Shown here: positions 62,334 to 64,000 of the stretch, piece after piece
How the letters are laid out: each line of letters opens with the position of its first letter
How positions within the stretch are numbered: the first letter of the stretch is position 1
Assembly: GCA_963799045.1 (NCBI GenBank)
Contig: CAWCVN010000001.1
Span: forward strand, 186,001-250,000
Source of the DNA: DASRSS01 sp963799045
GTDB taxonomy: Bacteria; Actinomycetota; Actinomycetes; Mycobacteriales; Jatrophihabitantaceae
DNA length: 64,000 bases
Direction of reading: 5' to 3'
Translations under genes and position numbers: made by a program
Notes under the pieces: generated by a model
The model's database searches: none
What the model was told of the DNA's origin: nothing
The model's input: only the letters and a program-made list of their open reading frames with translations

Positions 62334-63887
62334 ATGCGAATCACCGGCCTGGGGCACGCCAGTGTGCTCATCGAGACGGCGCACGGCAGCATCCTGACCG
62401 ACCCGTGGGTGAACCCGGCGTACTTCGGCTCGTGGTTCCCGTTCCCGGACAACTCCCAGCTGGACTGGGACCGCTTCGGCCAGGCCGACTATCTGTTCGT
62501 CAGCCACCTGCACCGTGACCACTTCGACCCCGAGCACCTGCGCAAGCACGTGTCGAAGAAGGCGACCGTGTTGCTGCCGGACTTCCCGACGTCCGAGCTG
62601 GAGGACGCGCTGCGCGAGGTCGGCTTCCTCCGCTTCGTCAAGCCCGGCAGCGGCGAGCCGGTCGAGCTCGACGGCCTGCAGATCATGATCCACTCGCTGA
62701 CCTCGCCGACCGACGGGCCGATCGGCGACTCCTCGCTGTGGGTGTACGACGGGCGGCAGCGGGTGCTGAACCAGAACGACGCGCGCCCGGGCGGGCTGGA
62801 TGTGTTCACCGAGCTCGGGCCGATCGACGCGTACTTGGTGCAGTTCTCCGGGGCGATCTGGTTCCCGATGGTCTACGAGCTGCCGGCGCGGGCGAAGCAG
62901 GCACTGGGCCTGTCGAAACGGGAGCGGCAGTTCGACCGCACCCTGCGCTACATCGAGGAGTGCGGCGCCCGGTTCGTGTTCCCCACTGCCGGGCCGCCGT
63001 GCTTCCTCGACGAGGAGCTGTGGGGATTCAACGACATCTTCGGCGACGAGTCGAACATCTTCCCCGACCAGACGGTGTACCTCGACTGGCTGGCCGAGCG
63101 CGGCCACGACGAGGGCCGGCTGCTGCTGCCCGGCACCGTCGCGGCCCTCGACGAGCCGGACTGCCCCGTCGAGCATCCGTACGACCCCGCGCGGATTTTC
63201 GCCGACGCCGAGACGAAGGCGGCCTACCTGCGCGAGATGCAGACGCGGCGCATGCCCGAGGTCCGGGCGGCCAAGACCAGCTGGGCGCATCCGGAGATCG
63301 ACATCGTCGCCGCGGTGGCCGAGTGGTTCACCCCGCTGCTGTCCGAGGCCGACCACATGGCCGCAGGCATCGACGGCGGCATCCGGTTCACCGCCGAGGA
63401 CGCCGAACGTGGCGACGTCGACTTCCTGCTCGACTTCGTCGCCCGCGAGGTTCGGGCGTACGCGGGGGAGAAGGTGCGTTACCGGTTCCGGACCCGGCGC
63501 GCCTACCTCGAGCAGCTGATCTTCGAGCACGAGATCGACTGGGTGAACTCGCTGTTCCTGTCCTGCCGGTTCTCCGCACACCGCATCGGTCCGTACAACG
63601 AGTTCATCTACGTGTTCTTCAAATGCCTGTCCGAGGAGCGGCTCAACTACGCCGAGGGATGGTTCGCCGAGCAGAACGCCGCCGAGGCCGCGGAGATGAT
63701 CACGCTGGACGGGTGGGAGATGCAGCGCCGCTGCCCGCACCTGAAGGCGGACCTGTCCCGCTTCGCGACGATCGACGGCGACGTGCTGACCTGCCAGATG
63801 CACGGCTGGAAGTGGCGGCTGTCCGATGGCAAGTGCCTGTCGTCGGTCGGTCACGCCCTGCGCTGCGCGCCGGCGGGCGAGCGCTAG
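62334..63887 (+). CDS. Metallo-beta-lactamase fold fused to Rieske [2Fe-2S] domain
   Basis: The 517-residue protein has an N-terminal MBL (UlaG-like) domain with ITGLGHASVLIE near residue 3 and the metal motif SHLHRDHFDPEH near 56-67. A long middle helical region follows. The C-terminal Rieske domain is near 460-510, with ligands C-P-H (RRCPHLKAD) and C-Q-M-H (LTCQMHGWKW). CMP-N-acetylneuraminate hydroxylase-like proteins combine the same folds in the opposite order. It is probably a redox or hydroxylating enzyme. The substrate and partners are unknown. Confidence 0.85.
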   Translation: MRITGLGHASVLIETAHGSILTDPWVNPAYFGSWFPFPDNSQLDWDRFGQADYLFVSHLHRDHFDPEHLRKHVSKKATVLLPDFPTSELEDALREVGFLRFVKPGSGEPVELDGLQIMIHSLTSPTDGPIGDSSLWVYDGRQRVLNQNDARPGGLDVFTELGPIDAYLVQFSGAIWFPMVYELPARAKQALGLSKRERQFDRTLRYIEECGARFVFPTAGPPCFLDEELWGFNDIFGDESNIFPDQTVYLDWLAERGHDEGRLLLPGTVAALDEPDCPVEHPYDPARIFADAETKAAYLREMQTRRMPEVRAAKTSWAHPEIDIVAAVAEWFTPLLSEADHMAAGIDGGIRFTAEDAERGDVDFLLDFVAREVRAYAGEKVRYRFRTRRAYLEQLIFEHEIDWVNSLFLSCRFSAHRIGPYNEFIYVFFKCLSEERLNYAEGWFAEQNAAEAAEMITLDGWEMQRRCPHLKADLSRFATIDGDVLTCQMHGWKWRLSDGKCLSSVGHALRCAPAGER

Positions 63888-63888
63888 T

Positions 63889-63936
63889 GATCTTCCTGCA
63901 CTCGACGCGCTCGGCCGCGTCAGCTGCAGGAAGATC
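63889..63936. repeat. Large nested hairpin between the MBL-Rieske gene and the tRNA
   Basis: GATCTTCCTGCA (63889-63900) and TGCAGGAAGATC (63925-63936) are perfect 12-bp complements. GACGCG (63904-63909) and CGCGTC (63916-63921) pair inside the loop. It starts one base after the stop of the MBL-Rieske gene and converges with the tRNA. No T-run follows on either strand, so it may be a U-less bidirectional terminator. Confidence 0.75.
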
Positions 63937-63952
63937 GCCGACCGTCGTGTAG

Positions 63953-64000
63953 TAGGGCCGGAGGGAGTCGAACCCTCACTGGCACGGACCTAAACCGTGT
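63953..64000 (-). tRNA. Partial tRNA, anticodon loop reads TAG
   Basis: The minus strand holds the 3' half of a tRNA: an anticodon stem-loop (CACGG, loop TTTAGGT, CCGTG at 63999-63983), a 5-base variable loop, a T arm (GAGGG, loop TTCGACT, CCCTC in RNA sense at 63977-63961), the 3' acceptor strand and discriminator A. CCA is not encoded. The loop centre would give anticodon TAG (leucine). The 5-base variable loop is class I, whereas tRNA-Leu normally has a long arm, so the identity is uncertain. The 5' half lies outside the window. Confidence 0.65.

Noticed and set aside
1..64000. CRISPR arrays, rRNA genes, insertion sequences
   Set aside because: No regularly spaced repeats, rRNA sequence, transposase motifs or terminal inverted repeats were seen.

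Overview
The window is about 70% GC. It carries a conserved actinobacterial housekeeping order: rpsP-khpA-rimM-trmD-rplS-lepB-rnhB-DUF2469-yraN-comM-dprA, then xerC, an M23 peptidase, rpsB-tsf-pyrH-frr-cdsA and rlmN. This order, together with actinobacterial families (DUF2469, DUF2631, a class F sortase, an SCO6745-type protein), points to a chromosomal segment of a high-GC actinobacterium. A Frankiales or Jatrophihabitans-like lineage is a guess, not a result. No phage, insertion sequence, plasmid or CRISPR signature was seen.

Layout. 1-10.2 kb: a 5'-truncated StiP-type gene, then a carbon-monoxide-dehydrogenase-type molybdenum hydroxylase locus in two minus-strand operons (coxSLMG and coxD-coxE-xdhC) with a divergent MocA-like nucleotidyltransferase. 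A hemerythrin-like protein and a short lipoprotein lie between the operons. 10.2-16 kb: scramblase-like protein, gamma carbonic anhydrase, DinB protein, thrS, HIT hydrolase and amidohydrolase. 16.0-16.3 kb: an apparently free-standing small RNA locus with inverted repeat, promoter and strong terminator, opposite a GH1 beta-glucosidase. 18-38 kb: the translation, secretion, DNA-processing and lipid housekeeping block, interrupted by a large LuxR-type ATPase regulator. 38.4-42.1 kb: a glycine betaine/choline-type ABC importer. 42.1-47.4 kb: FUSC exporter-like protein, class F sortase, and an MFS exporter divergent from its probable TetR repressor. 47.4-52.1 kb: FMN protein, FAD oxidoreductase, alanine dehydrogenase with a divergent Lrp/AsnC regulator, and an SCO6745-type protein. 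52.1-53.2 kb: an L,D-transpeptidase. 53.2-62 kb: a polyamine uptake and catabolism locus (class III aminotransferase, Lrp regulator, potADBC, FAD oxidoreductase, agmatinase-type ureohydrolase) with a long perfect palindrome between the divergent arms. 62-64 kb: DUF2631 protein, a metallo-beta-lactamase/Rieske fusion, and the 3' half of a tRNA gene.

How genes work together. CoxS, CoxL and CoxM would form the enzyme. CoxG, CoxD, CoxE, XdhC and the MocA-like protein fit its maturation and cofactor insertion. In the polyamine locus, PotABCD would import polyamines, and the aminotransferase, oxidoreductase and ureohydrolase would break them down under Lrp control.

Data-quality warning. Three tracts (about 19.1-24.8, 37.5-40.9 and 47.5-49.2 kb) contain dozens of single-base, mostly one-extra-base, frameshifts in otherwise perfectly conserved and often essential genes. 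Genes there are described as intact families with a broken reading frame. Their exact ends are less certain than elsewhere.
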